A stretch of 54,066 nt of DNA from Frankia sp. RB7 (GCA_030403585.1 JAUEPE010000045.1:1-54066), one strand, 5' to 3'. Shown: positions 42,267 to 51,018, counted from the first letter of the stretch. Notes: a model not told the origin generated them from the sequence alone. Numbers and translations are program-made.

Positions 42267-43688
42267 CTATTTCAACCCGAACCACAGCGTGGCGATGCCG
42301 AGGAAGGAGAAGAAGCCGACGACGTCAGTCACCGTCGTCACGAACGTGCCCGACGCCACCGCCGGATCGGCCCTGACACGTTCGAGCGCCATCGGAATCA
42401 GGATGCCGCCGAGCGCGCCGGCGACCAGGTTCACGATGATCGCGAGGCCGATGACGATGCCGAGGCCGGGGATCCTGAACCAGACCACGGCCGCAATGCC
42501 GGTGATCACGGCAAAGGCGAGACCGTTGATGAGACCGACCAGCCCCTCGCGGATGACCACGCGCCAGGCGTTGGAGGAGCCGAGTTCGCGGGTCGCCAGC
42601 GCCCTCACCGCGACCGTCATGGTCTGGGTCGCGGCATTGCCGCCCTGGCTCGCGACGATCGGCGCCAGCACGGCGAGCGCCACCATCTGTTCGAGCTGGC
42701 CCTCGAACAGGCCGAGCACGGAGGAGGCGAGGAAGGCAGTGGCGAGATTGATCAGCAGCCAGTTGAAGCGGGCACGCGCAATCGTCAGAAAGGTATCCGA
42801 CAGTTCTTCGTCGCTGTTGACACCGCCGAGCGCCTTGAGGTCCTCGTCCGCCTCTTCCTCAATGACGTCGACGACGTCGTCGACGGTAATGACGCCGACG
42901 AGGCGGTCCTGGGTGTCGAGCACCGGCGCGGCGACCAGATTGTACTTGCCGAACATGCGCGCCACCTCCTCCTGGTCCTCCAGGACGGAGACGCGGCGGC
43001 GATCCTCGTCGGTCAGCTCGGCAAGCGCCACCGGGCGGCGCGCGCGCAGCAGGACGTCGAGCGAGACCGCGCCCTGCCAGTGCTGCTCCTTGTCGACGAC
43101 GTAGATCTCGTAGAAGCGCTCGGGCAAATCGGGCGTATCGCGCATGTAGTCGATCGCCTGCCCGACCGTGAAATCCTGCGGTACGGCGATGAACTCGGTC
43201 TGCATCCGCCGGCCGGCGGAGTTTTCCGGATACAGCAGGCTGCGCTCGAGCGCGACGCGCTCCTGCAACGGCAGCTTCTCGAGAATCTCCTCCTGCTCGT
43301 CCTCGTCGAGGGTTTCGAGCAGCTCGACCGCGTCGTCGGATTCGAGCTCTCGGACACCCTCGGCTACCGTTTCGGGCGGCAGCTCGTCGAGGATTTCGTC
43401 GCGCACGGCCTCGTCGACCTCGTTCAGTGCGGAGAAGTCGAAATCGGTCCCGGTCAGCTCGACCAGGCGGACGCGGTCGTCGGGCGCAAGCGCCGCGATG
43501 AGATCGCCGAGATCGGCCTCGTGCAGATCGGCGACGCAGGCGCGCAGCGCGGCGCTGTCGGCGGCCTCGATCGCATGGGCGATTTCTTCCACGAATTCGT
43601 GCCGAATTTCGCCGTCTTCATTGCGCATCGGCACGTGGTCGAGTACCAAGGACTCGGTGGAAGCGGCGTCATCCATATGTTCATCCAT
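42267..43688 (-). CDS. mgtE: Magnesium transporter MgtE
   Basis: A 473-residue MgtE-family Mg2+ channel/transporter. An acidic N-terminal helical domain is followed by two CBS domains (about 150-270; VGQAIDYMRDTP, VSLDVLLRARRP, GVITVDDVVDVIEEE) and five membrane helices with ASQGGNAATQTMTVAVRALA and the C-terminal pore segments. The cytosolic part senses Mg2+ and gates the pore. No M-box-like leader is evident in the short upstream gap (76 bp). ATG at 43688 behind GAGGCG. Confidence 0.95.
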   Translation of the reverse strand: MDEHMDDAASTESLVLDHVPMRNEDGEIRHEFVEEIAHAIEAADSAALRACVADLHEADLGDLIAALAPDDRVRLVELTGTDFDFSALNEVDEAVRDEILDELPPETVAEGVRELESDDAVELLETLDEDEQEEILEKLPLQERVALERSLLYPENSAGRRMQTEFIAVPQDFTVGQAIDYMRDTPDLPERFYEIYVVDKEQHWQGAVSLDVLLRARRPVALAELTDEDRRRVSVLEDQEEVARMFGKYNLVAAPVLDTQDRLVGVITVDDVVDVIEEEADEDLKALGGVNSDEELSDTFLTIARARFNWLLINLATAFLASSVLGLFEGQLEQMVALAVLAPIVASQGGNAATQTMTVAVRALATRELGSSNAWRVVIREGLVGLINGLAFAVITGIAAVVWFRIPGLGIVIGLAIIVNLVAGALGGILIPMALERVRADPAVASGTFVTTVTDVVGFFSFLGIATLWFGLK

Positions 43689-43764
43689 GGTACGCCTCGC
43701 CGTTTGACAGGTTGATGGTTTGGGCTAACGGTCAGGCAATACCCACAAGGCAATCGCGAGCGCA

Positions 43765-44571
43765 ATGGCAAAGATGCAGCGACCGAAATGGACCTCGATC
43801 ATTGTGGGCCCGGCTCTCGCCGCCCTCACCGCGATTGGTTCAGCCCAGGCCGCGGACTGCCCGCGGAGCGATGCGCTCGGCACATCGCGGATCCTGAGCG
43901 TCGATGCCAGGACCACGCCGCGCGTCGGCCTGAAGAGTTTTCCGCAGACGCTGCCGCTCGCAGACCACGAAGTGGTGCTGACCTTCGACGATGGCCCGCG
44001 TCCGCCGATGACGTCCAAAGTGCTGGCGGCGCTGGCGCAGGAATGCGTGCGCGCAACCTTCTTCCTGGTCGGCCGGAGCGCCGCCGAATTTCCTGACCTG
44101 GTCAAGCGCATCGCCCGCGAGGGTCACACCATCGGCCATCACACCTGGTCGCATCCGTACATGGCGCGGATCCCGGCCGATGCGGCGAAATACGAGATCG
44201 ACCGCGGCATCGCCTCCGACGAGATGGCGTTGCATGGGGTCTCGACGACAACGCCGTCAACGCCGTTCTTCCGCTTCCCCTATTTCGAGTCGACGCAAGC
44301 CCAGCTCGACCTGCTCCAGTCGCGCGGTATCGTCGTATTCGGGGCCGATCTCTGGGCCAGCGACTGGAACGACATGACGCCGGAGCAGGAACTCAAGCTG
44401 ATCACCGAGCGCATCGCCGCCGCCGGCAAGGGCATCATCCTGTTCCACGATGCCCAGGCGCGTACGGCGGCCATGATGCCGGCCTTCCTGCGCTATTTGC
44501 GGGAGAACGGCTTTCACGTGGTCCACATCGTGCCGGCGGGCGCATCACAGAAGAATGCCGACGCGCATTGA
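43765..44571 (+). CDS. Exported polysaccharide deacetylase (first of a tandem pair)
   Basis: A 268-residue protein with signal peptide (cut after AQA-AD) and a NodB-type deacetylase fold. The metal/catalytic motif is TFDDGP, then HHTWSHPYM with the HxxxH pair, and FFRFPYFES. Such enzymes remove acetyl groups from chitin-like, peptidoglycan or exopolysaccharide sugars. ATG at 43765. It is followed on the same strand, after a 180-bp gap, by a longer paralog. Confidence 0.85.
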   Translation: MAKMQRPKWTSIIVGPALAALTAIGSAQAADCPRSDALGTSRILSVDARTTPRVGLKSFPQTLPLADHEVVLTFDDGPRPPMTSKVLAALAQECVRATFFLVGRSAAEFPDLVKRIAREGHTIGHHTWSHPYMARIPADAAKYEIDRGIASDEMALHGVSTTTPSTPFFRFPYFESTQAQLDLLQSRGIVVFGADLWASDWNDMTPEQELKLITERIAAAGKGIILFHDAQARTAAMMPAFLRYLRENGFHVVHIVPAGASQKNADAH

Positions 44572-44751
44572 TGCCGGAATGTCACGCCTGACCACAATGG
44601 GGTGATTTGAGCCCTATTAACACTCTGTTCATGCTACGCCGTGCAATGATTGAAGGGGGACCCTGAGCGGGAAAGGTCTTTGCGCCTGAACCGTTTCCTG
44701 ATGTCTCCGACCTACTATGGCGGCAGTCGCATACGAGGGCAGACGAGATTC

Positions 44752-46020
44752 ATGATCGGTAATGGCGTTGCCTTCCGGACGCGATCGTGGATCGTCCTCT
44801 GCCTGGGATTTTTGACCGTCAGTTCACCGGCGGCTCTCGCGGCGGACTGTCCCGGCCATCCGGGCGCGCTTGGCACCTCCCGCACGCTCGTCGTCGATCC
44901 GCATGAGCATCCGCGCATCGGCACCATGCAGTACCGCGAGACGCTGCCGCTGAAGGACCACGAGGTGGTGCTGACTTTCGACGACGGACCGCTGCCGAAG
45001 AATTCCAACCAGGTGCTCCAGATCCTCGCCGACGAGTGCATCAAGGCGACCTTCTTCATCATCGGCGAACAGGCCAAGGCGAACCCGGAAGGCGTACGCA
45101 AACTGGTCGCGGCGGGCCATACCGTCGGCACGCACAGCATGACCCATCCGCTCACGTTCAACAAAATGCCGCTCGACAAGGCCGAGGCGCAGATCAACGG
45201 CGGTATCGAGTGGACGTCGGCTGCGATGACCGATCCGTCCAAGCTCGCGCCATTCTTCCGCATTCCCGGGCTGATGCGCGCCGAGGGCGTCGAAAACCTT
45301 CTGATCTCGCGCGGCATCCAGGTCTGGAGCGCCGATTTCCCGGCCGACGACTGGCGTCACATCTCGTCCGATCGCGTCTACCAGCTCGCGATCCAGCGGC
45401 TTGAGGCCAAGGGCAAGGGCATCCTGCTGCTGCACGACATCCAGGCGCGCACCGTGGCGGCGCTGCCGAAGATCATCCGTGACCTGAAGGCACGCGGCTA
45501 TCGCATCGTTCATGTGGTGCCCGCGACCGCCGACCAGCCGGCGACGCCGACCACGGCCGTGGAGTGGCTGCTGCATCCGCCGACGGAAACGACGCCGATC
45601 GCGCGCTGGCCTTCGGTGCCGAACTTCGTGTTCACGCAAACCGCAACGCTGGCGGCACCGGGCCTCGCCGATCTCAACACGCAGACAGCGCATCAGCCAC
45701 AGGTGTTGCCGCGCAAGACCATGGCGCAAGCCGATGTCGCCGCCACCCTGCCCGCGCCCGGGCGCGATCTCTTCGCGATCCCCGAGGGCTCGGTCGAAGT
45801 GCTGTTATCGACGACCTTGTCGCGACGGGCCGCAAACCGGCTCGCGATGGCCACCGAAGCGCCGCACGCCGGCAAGGGCAAGGGCAAGGGCAAGGCGGCC
45901 AGGATGCAGGTACCGCGAACCGCGCATGCTGCACACCCAACGCCGAAGCGCGCCGCTCAGGCCAAGAGCACGGCGCCCCGCCCGACCCGCGTCGCCACCG
46001 GCGTCAAGAAGCGCGCCTGA
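44752..46020 (+). CDS. Exported polysaccharide deacetylase with Lys/Ala-rich tail (second of pair)
   Basis: A 422-residue protein with signal peptide (MIGNGVAFRTRSWIVLCLGF...) and the same NodB fold: TFDDGP, HSMTH, FFRIPGLMR. It shares the N-terminal DCPG/ALGTSR.. segment with its neighbour, so the two arose by duplication. A long low-complexity extension with repeated GKGKGKGK (45870-45894) and Ala/Pro/Lys follows; it could bind acidic polymers. Start is ATG at 44752, which gives the signal peptide; an earlier TTG is open too. Confidence 0.82.
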   Translation: MIGNGVAFRTRSWIVLCLGFLTVSSPAALAADCPGHPGALGTSRTLVVDPHEHPRIGTMQYRETLPLKDHEVVLTFDDGPLPKNSNQVLQILADECIKATFFIIGEQAKANPEGVRKLVAAGHTVGTHSMTHPLTFNKMPLDKAEAQINGGIEWTSAAMTDPSKLAPFFRIPGLMRAEGVENLLISRGIQVWSADFPADDWRHISSDRVYQLAIQRLEAKGKGILLLHDIQARTVAALPKIIRDLKARGYRIVHVVPATADQPATPTTAVEWLLHPPTETTPIARWPSVPNFVFTQTATLAAPGLADLNTQTAHQPQVLPRKTMAQADVAATLPAPGRDLFAIPEGSVEVLLSTTLSRRAANRLAMATEAPHAGKGKGKGKAARMQVPRTAHAAHPTPKRAAQAKSTAPRPTRVATGVKKRA

Positions 46021-46057
46021 AGCGCGATGAGATCATCGCGCGTCAAGTTATTGTTTT

Positions 46058-46133
46058 GAGCATGATCTCCGCGCAAACGGGTTCCGCGTTTGTCGCGAGG
46101 TAAAACCGCTGCACACTTTTCCGGATCATGCTC
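46058..46133. repeat. Dispersed hairpin with GAGCATGATC ends, long form
   Basis: The outer arms GAGCATGATC and GATCATGCTC enclose a core with CGCAAACG...GTTCCGCGTTTG and CTTTTCCGG. It is a relative of the element at 37295-37343. It lies between the second deacetylase and the convergent membrane protein gene, so it may also separate their transcripts. Confidence 0.75.
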
Positions 46134-46141
46134 CCGAACCG

Positions 46142-46516
46142 TTACTGCCGCATGATGTTGGCGACGCAGAGCAGCACGATCAGCGCCATGAAGAACAGGT
46201 CCATGTAGGACTTGAGCTCGCCGTCACGGCGCAGCCGGGCCACGTCGGCCACGACCTGCTTGCGGCCGGCCGTTCCGCCGGAGCCGTCATTGATCGGCCC
46301 CTGCAGGCGCTTGGTCTCGGCTTCCAGCTTCTCGATCTTCTGGAAGAAGTAGAACGCGCGCAGCGTCGAGGCCGCGCGCATGCCGCTATAGACCAGCACC
46401 AGGATCGCGAGGATCGCCCGATTCTGATACTTCTCCATGAAGTTCAGGCTGAAATAGACCAGCGCCATGAACGCGAAGTTGGTCAGGAAGCGGTAGACGA
46501 AGCTTAGAAAGACCAT
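46142..46516 (-). CDS. Conserved small integral membrane protein
   Basis: A 124-residue protein with three membrane segments: two near the N terminus (FLTNFAFMALVYFSLNFM, AILAILVLVYSGMRAAS) and one at the end (MDLFFMALIVLLCVANIM), with a charged loop between (FFQKIEKLEAETKRLQGP). Family unknown to me. ATG at 46516. Confidence 0.7.
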   Translation of the reverse strand: MVFLSFVYRFLTNFAFMALVYFSLNFMEKYQNRAILAILVLVYSGMRAASTLRAFYFFQKIEKLEAETKRLQGPINDGSGGTAGRKQVVADVARLRRDGELKSYMDLFFMALIVLLCVANIMRQ

Positions 46517-46747
46517 GCTGGCTCCAGCCGAGAGAGGTCGCGCGAGGCCCGTCTACGCCAATTTTGTTTCAACAAAGATACCATCGCCCGCGTGCCGCCG
46601 CCTTTTAGCCACGCGCCGCCACAATGCAAGCGAGAGCGCGGCCCCTCGCCTTGTTCCACGCAGCTCGCGGCTCGATGGAGATTCGACCGAAGCTACGGTA
46701 GACTACTGCCGCTGCCACGCGTGAGGTTTGCGGATTGGGGTCTGCCG

Positions 46748-47005
46748 ATGCCGAAGAAGGGAATCACGGGCCACGACGACTGGGTTCTGACCGAGGCGCT
46801 CGCGACCGCACTGGTCGCGCTGGAGCAGCTCGAGGCCAAGCACCAGCCAGGCGCGCATATGGACGACATCCGCAAGATGCTGTCGAACGGCAAGGAGCCG
46901 GCGGCGGTGAGCCTGCATCTCGCCCAGGCCAAATGCCGCCTGTTCCCCGACGTCGACCCGCTCGAGATCTACCGGGAATACGGGATCGGCGAGGAATATG
47001 GCTGA
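46748..47005 (+). CDS. Conserved hypothetical protein, 85 residues
   Basis: An 85-residue soluble protein (MPKKGITGHDDWVLTEALA...) with two likely helices and an acidic tail ending EEYG. I know no function. ATG at 46748. It lies just upstream of a tRNA gene on the opposite strand. Confidence 0.6.
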   Translation: MPKKGITGHDDWVLTEALATALVALEQLEAKHQPGAHMDDIRKMLSNGKEPAAVSLHLAQAKCRLFPDVDPLEIYREYGIGEEYG

Positions 47006-47051
47006 GACCCCTGCGCGGGGCCGCCTGCTTCCTTGAATGGAGATTCGAAGG

Positions 47052-47136
47052 TGGTGCGCTCGGAGGGACTCGAACCCCCACGATTTTACTCACTGCCACC
47101 TCAAGGCAGCGCGTCTACCAATTCCGCCACGAGCGC
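47052..47136 (-). tRNA. tRNA-Leu (GAG anticodon)
   Basis: An 85-base class II tRNA with encoded 3' CCA. The acceptor arms are GCGCTCG and CGAGCGC with discriminator A, the anticodon stem CTGCC/GGCAG holds loop TTGAGGT (anticodon GAG), the variable arm is long, and the T-loop is GGTTCGAGTC. It reads CUC and CUU leucine codons. Confidence 0.98.
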
Positions 47137-47294
47137 TAGGAGATACCGGCTTGAAGCTCTAAGGCTGGCCGGATCAGCGGCCGCCGATCTAACAAATCCG
47201 TCAGAGGGATACAAGCCTGCAAAGGCTTCGAATTCCACAAGCTCGACAGGAAATATCACGTGCCCGGATCGGCCCTATCCGTCCCGCCCCGCTA

Positions 47295-47339
47295 CCGCGT
47301 GCCCAGGCCGCTGCGCGTGCCCAGGCCTTACCGCGTGCC
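47295..47339. repeat. 18-bp tandem repeat at the fliN 3' end
   Basis: About 2.5 copies of an 18-base unit with core GCGTGCCCAGGCC, period 18, start at 47295, 47313 and 47331 (partial). The last 11 bp cover the stop and final codons of the FliN-like gene. Confidence 0.7.
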
Positions 47340-47582
47340 TTGCGTCCGCGGCAGCATCTGCTTGACCTCGACCGCGATCCGATTGCGGTCGACCAACACG
47401 ACGCCGGAGGCCACCGGCAGATTGTTGGCGAGAACCTTGACCTCGTCGGCCTCGGTTGCGTCCAGCTCGATGATGGCGCCGCGGGAAAGACGTAATACTT
47501 GATGGATGGGCATGGTGGTCGTCCCGAGGACGACCATGAGATCCACGGTGACTTTGTCGAGAGTAGGCACTGTCAGCACCAC
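47328..47582 (-). CDS. fliN: FliN/SpoA-type flagellar motor switch protein, orphan
   Basis: An 84-residue SpoA-domain protein with the FliN signature (VTVDLMVVLGTTTMPIHQVLRLSRGAIIELD, then VLANNLPVASGVVLVDRNRIAVEV). Canonical FliN joins FliM in the flagellar switch C-ring. No other flagellar gene lies nearby, so it is a lone copy. It opens with GTG at 47582 (the ribosome site is weak). The 3' end lies in a short tandem repeat, which might have changed its C terminus. Confidence 0.8.
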   Translation of the reverse strand: MVLTVPTLDKVTVDLMVVLGTTTMPIHQVLRLSRGAIIELDATEADEVKVLANNLPVASGVVLVDRNRIAVEVKQMLPRTQGTR

Positions 47583-47652
47583 CGCAACTGGAGACTTACG
47601 CCAAAGGACTTGGCATTTGCACCTGCAATCATCACCACGTTATGGTTAGCCA

Positions 47653-48390
47653 ATGGTTAATTCGCCTCAAAACCCTCGCCAAGACCTCGATTTGACGTCG
47701 TTTTCCGCCGCCGGCGGCGAGCCCGTCGAATGGCGAATCTCGGACGCTCCGGTGCCCTATCCGGAGGCCGTGGCCGCCATGGAGGCCCGCGTCACCGCCA
47801 TTGCGGCCGGCGAGGCATCCGAGCTGGTCTGGCTGCTCGAACACCCCCCGCTCTACACCTCCGGGACCTCGGGCAAGGACACCGACCTGCTCGATCCCCG
47901 ATTCCCGACCTTTGCGACCGGGCGCGGCGGCCAGCTCACCTATCACGGCCCCGGCCAGCGGGTGGCCTACATCATGCTCGACCTCAAGCGCCGACGGCCG
48001 GACGTGCGAGCCTATGTCGCGAGCCTGGAGGAACTGATCCTGAAGACGCTCGCCGCCTTCAACATCCGCGGCGAACGGCGCGAGGACCGGGTCGGCGTCT
48101 GGGTGAAGCGGCCCGACAAGGGGCCTGAGCATGAGGACAAGATCGCGGCGATCGGCGTACGATTGAAGCGCTGGGTCTCGTTCCACGGCATCGCCATCAA
48201 TGTCGAGCCGGAGCTAGAGCATTTCGCCGGCATCGTCCCCTGCGGCGTTGCCGATCCCCGTTACGGCGTGACCTCGCTGGTCGACCTCGGCCAGTTGGTG
48301 ACCCTGGCCGATGTCGACGTCGCGCTTCGGCAGGCGTTTGAAGAGCTGTTCGGGCCGACACGCGCGCTACTGCCGGAAGCAGCCGCCTGA
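47653..48390 (+). CDS. lipB: Octanoyltransferase LipB
   Basis: A 245-residue enzyme that transfers octanoyl from acyl carrier protein to lipoyl domains, the first step of lipoate synthesis. Hallmarks: RGGQLTYHGPGQRVAYIML, the Lys163 region KIAAIGVRLKRW, and Cys197 in IVPCGVADPRYGVTSL. Length is usual. ATG at 47653. lipA is not in the window. Confidence 0.95.
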   Translation: MVNSPQNPRQDLDLTSFSAAGGEPVEWRISDAPVPYPEAVAAMEARVTAIAAGEASELVWLLEHPPLYTSGTSGKDTDLLDPRFPTFATGRGGQLTYHGPGQRVAYIMLDLKRRRPDVRAYVASLEELILKTLAAFNIRGERREDRVGVWVKRPDKGPEHEDKIAAIGVRLKRWVSFHGIAINVEPELEHFAGIVPCGVADPRYGVTSLVDLGQLVTLADVDVALRQAFEELFGPTRALLPEAAA

Positions 48391-48588
48391 CGTTTTCCTG
48401 TTGGAGACGCGCCGCGCGCGTTCTCCCTGGAGGCGGAATCGGTTACGCTTGCATCCGGTGCCGCCCACGCCTCCCCCCTCCGCCGGGAAAGCAGACCTCA
48501 TGCCGGGCGACTAAACCATCGGACCGACTGTTCGAGCGCCAGGCATAAGGAGGGATTGCGCTTCAGCTCGCAATGGGAGGTTTTGACG

Positions 48589-49302
48589 ATGAAATTGTCT
48601 GCGCCGATCTATCATCTGAAGCGCAAAGCGAAGCGCCTGTCCCGCGAGGAAGGCATTCCGCTCCACGACGCACTTGACCGCATCGCCACGACGGAAGGGT
48701 TTTCCGCCTGGAGCATGCTGGCGGCGAAAGCCGCTGCACTGACGCCGGCCAACAAGCTATTCCCACAATTCCAGCCCGGCGACCTCGTTCTGGTCGGAGC
48801 ACGTCCCGGTCAGGGCAAGACCTTGATGAGCCTTGAGCTTGCCGTGGAGGCGATGAAATCCGGCCATCGTGCCGCGTTCTTCTCGCTCGAATACACCGAG
48901 AAGGACGTGCTGGACCGCCTGCGTGCGATCGGCGTGGAGCCTGTGGAGTTCGACAAACTCTTCGAGGTCGATTGCTCCGACGCGATCAGCGCCGACTACA
49001 TCGTCAAGCAAATGGCGACCGCGCCGCGCGGCACGGTCGTGGTGATCGACTATCTGCAACTGCTCGACCAACGGCGGGAAAACCCTGACCTCACCGTTCA
49101 AGTGCGCGCGCTCAAATCCTTCGCGCGCGACAAAGGGCTGATCGTCGTCTTCATCTCGCAGATTGACCGGTCCTATGACCCCTCGATCAAGCCCTGCCCC
49201 GATCTCAGCGATGTCAGGCTACCAAATCCGCTCGACCTGAAACTGTTCGACAAGATGTGTTTCATGAACAATTCCGAGATTCAGTTCCGCGCGGCGAGCT
49301 GA
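48589..49302 (+). CDS. Stand-alone DnaB-like RecA-fold ATPase
   Basis: A 237-residue protein. Residues 1-45 form a helical domain (LKRKAKRLSREEGIPLHDALDRIATTEGFSAWSML), then a RecA/DnaB helicase core with Walker A GARPGQGKT (70-78), Walker B VVVIDYLQLLD (151-160), and the arginine-type loop in FISQIDRS. It lacks the N-terminal DnaG-binding and linker regions of full DnaB. Probably an ATPase or loader-type protein instead of the replicative helicase. ATG at 48589 has GGGAGG upstream. Its role is unknown. Confidence 0.75.
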   Translation: MKLSAPIYHLKRKAKRLSREEGIPLHDALDRIATTEGFSAWSMLAAKAAALTPANKLFPQFQPGDLVLVGARPGQGKTLMSLELAVEAMKSGHRAAFFSLEYTEKDVLDRLRAIGVEPVEFDKLFEVDCSDAISADYIVKQMATAPRGTVVVIDYLQLLDQRRENPDLTVQVRALKSFARDKGLIVVFISQIDRSYDPSIKPCPDLSDVRLPNPLDLKLFDKMCFMNNSEIQFRAAS

Positions 49303-49309
49303 CGACAAA

Positions 49310-49342
49310 AGCCGCGGGTGAGATGACTCACCCGCGGCTTGC
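49310..49342 (-). terminator. Intrinsic terminator between the ATPase and tautomerase genes
   Basis: AAGCCGCGGGTGAG and CTCACCCGCGGCTT form a 14-base perfect stem with a four-base loop. On the minus strand it is followed by TTTT, so it best serves the tautomerase transcript. It lies between two convergent genes. Confidence 0.75.
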
Positions 49343-49346
49343 AGCA

Positions 49347-49769
49347 TCACGCCGCCTTCAGCGGCACCTCGAGCTCGCCGGCGATGTAGCGGCGCTCCTG
49401 GGTCAGACCGCCAAAGCCATAGGCGTCGCCCTTGACCTCGTCGACATGCAGATAGGTCTCGGAATGCAGCGGGCCCAAAATCCCGGCCATGCGCTCGAAC
49501 ATGGCGGCGAGATAGGCGGCCTTCTCGTCTTTGGTGTTGGTCCCTTCGGTGATGTGGATGTCGATCCAGTAGCTCGCGAGCTTCTGTTCGGCGAGCGATT
49601 TGCCGCCGGCGAACCAGTTACCCGCATCGACCGACTTCACGATGATGGCGGTGACCTTGGGATCCTTGTGAAGAATCGTTGCCGTGAGCTCGGACACGGC
49701 GTTGGCGATATCGGCCTTCAGCGATGGCGATTGACGGGAGGTGGTGTAGGACACGGTGATCAGGGGCAT
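49347..49769 (-). CDS. 4-Oxalocrotonate tautomerase family protein
   Basis: A 140-residue protein beginning with Met then Pro (MPLITVSYTTSR); the family's catalytic Pro becomes N-terminal after Met removal. The length allows one long or two 4-OT-like units. It may isomerise a keto/enol acid. It is divergent from a LysR gene, from which a 27-bp inverted repeat in the spacer separates it, so that LysR probably regulates it. ATG at 49769. Confidence 0.8.
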   Translation of the reverse strand: MPLITVSYTTSRQSPSLKADIANAVSELTATILHKDPKVTAIIVKSVDAGNWFAGGKSLAEQKLASYWIDIHITEGTNTKDEKAAYLAAMFERMAGILGPLHSETYLHVDEVKGDAYGFGGLTQERRYIAGELEVPLKAA

Positions 49770-49839
49770 TGTCGTTCTCCTCAAGAATGTCGCACTGTTT
49801 GCGCGGCGTTGATGAGAAGCTAGACCTTCCCCGGCCATT

Positions 49840-49866
49840 TTGGTATTTTATCTCTGTTGATACCAA
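49840..49866. promoter_or_regulatory. Inverted repeat TTGGTAT-N13-ATACCAA in the tautomerase/LysR spacer
   Basis: A perfect 7-base inverted repeat (49840-49846 and 49860-49866) lies 15 bp before the LysR start and 70 bp before the tautomerase start. This is the form and place of a LysR-type operator. Binding is inferred. Confidence 0.5.
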
Positions 49867-49881
49867 TGATAACCATACCTG

Positions 49882-50736
49882 ATGACAACCACACTCGATA
49901 TCGCCACCGTCCAGGCCTTCCTGCTGGTCGCCGACCTCCAGAGCTTTACACGCGCCGCGGAAGCGCTTGGCACGACGCAGGCGGCGGTCAGTCTCAAGCT
50001 GCAAAGGCTGGAGACATTATTGGGAAAACGCCTCGTCGAGCGTTCGCCGCGCTCGGTCAGGCTCACGGCCGACGGCGCCAGCTTCCTCGATCGCGCCCGC
50101 GCGCTGATCGCGGCGCATGACCGCGCGCTGTCGGGCGAGGCCCCTGCCGCACAGTCGCTCTCGGTCGGCATCTCCGATCACGCTGCAGGCCCCGTGCTGG
50201 TGCCGCTGCTCGAACGCCTGCACGCGATGTCCTCAAATCTCACCTTCGCCGTCACCATAGGCTTCTCGCGCGAGATGCAGGATGCCTATGACGCGGGCGA
50301 ACTGGACGCAGTGATCGTCCGCCAGGAAGGCAGCCGCCGCGGCGGCGAGAAGCTGACCGAAGACGAGTTCGGCTGGTTCGCGTCGCGACGGTTCACGCTG
50401 CCGAAGGGTGAAGCGCTGCCGCTTGCGACGCTCGCCCCGCCCTGCGGCGTCCGGGCGATTGCCGTACGCGCGCTGGACAAGGCCGGCATCGCCTGGCGCG
50501 AGCGCTTTGTCGGCGGCGGCGTCACGGCGGTCGTTGCGGCTGCCCTTGCCGGACTTGCGATCGCGCCGCTGGCGCGGCGGATCGCGCCTCCCGGACTGAC
50601 CGACATCGGGCCCGCGCACAAGCTGCCAAAACTCGGCAGCTCGAAAGTGATGCTGCATTCGAAGGTCAGCGATCCCGCGAAGCTTGCGGCGCTGCGTGCG
50701 GTGGCGGCGACGTTTCGGAGCGTAGCCGCCATCTGA
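49882..50736 (+). CDS. LysR family regulator, divergent from tautomerase gene
   Basis: A 284-residue LysR-type regulator with an N-terminal winged helix (about 1-62; VQAFLLVADLQSFTRAAEALG then TTQAAVSLKLQRLETLL) and a substrate-binding domain. ATG at 49882. It probably controls the divergent tautomerase gene and itself through the shared spacer. Confidence 0.85.
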   Translation: MTTTLDIATVQAFLLVADLQSFTRAAEALGTTQAAVSLKLQRLETLLGKRLVERSPRSVRLTADGASFLDRARALIAAHDRALSGEAPAAQSLSVGISDHAAGPVLVPLLERLHAMSSNLTFAVTIGFSREMQDAYDAGELDAVIVRQEGSRRGGEKLTEDEFGWFASRRFTLPKGEALPLATLAPPCGVRAIAVRALDKAGIAWRERFVGGGVTAVVAAALAGLAIAPLARRIAPPGLTDIGPAHKLPKLGSSKVMLHSKVSDPAKLAALRAVAATFRSVAAI

Positions 50737-50740
50737 AGCT

Positions 50741-51018
50741 TCACAAGATCGCCTCGAAAGCGCTGCGCAGCGTCTCGTGCCGAAAAACAAAACCGCGGCT
50801 CAGCGCCTTGTTGGGCAGCACGCGCTGACCGCCGAGCAGAAGCTCGTCGGCAAAGCCGCCGCCGATCCGCCGCAGTAAGCCGCCGGGAATGCGAAACACC
50901 GCGGGCCGGTGCAGGCGGCGACCGAGCTCCTCGGTGAATTTTGCGTTGGTGACGGGGATCGGCGCGGTGGCGTTGACGGGCCCGGTGAGATCGGGCGTTG
51001 CCATCACATAGGCGATCA
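50741..51018 (-). pseudogene. 5'-truncated NAD-dependent epimerase (TIGR01777 family) remnant
   Basis: About 90 residues match the C-terminal third of TIGR01777-type epimerases (LIRLIAYVMATPDLTGPVNA to the GFVFRHETLRSAFEAIL end). The N-terminal NAD-binding part, some 200 residues, is missing, and the frame upstream of LIRLIAY does not resemble the family. The remnant begins near 51018, next to the start region of the histidine kinase. It is probably a broken gene left by a deletion or insertion. Confidence 0.75.
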
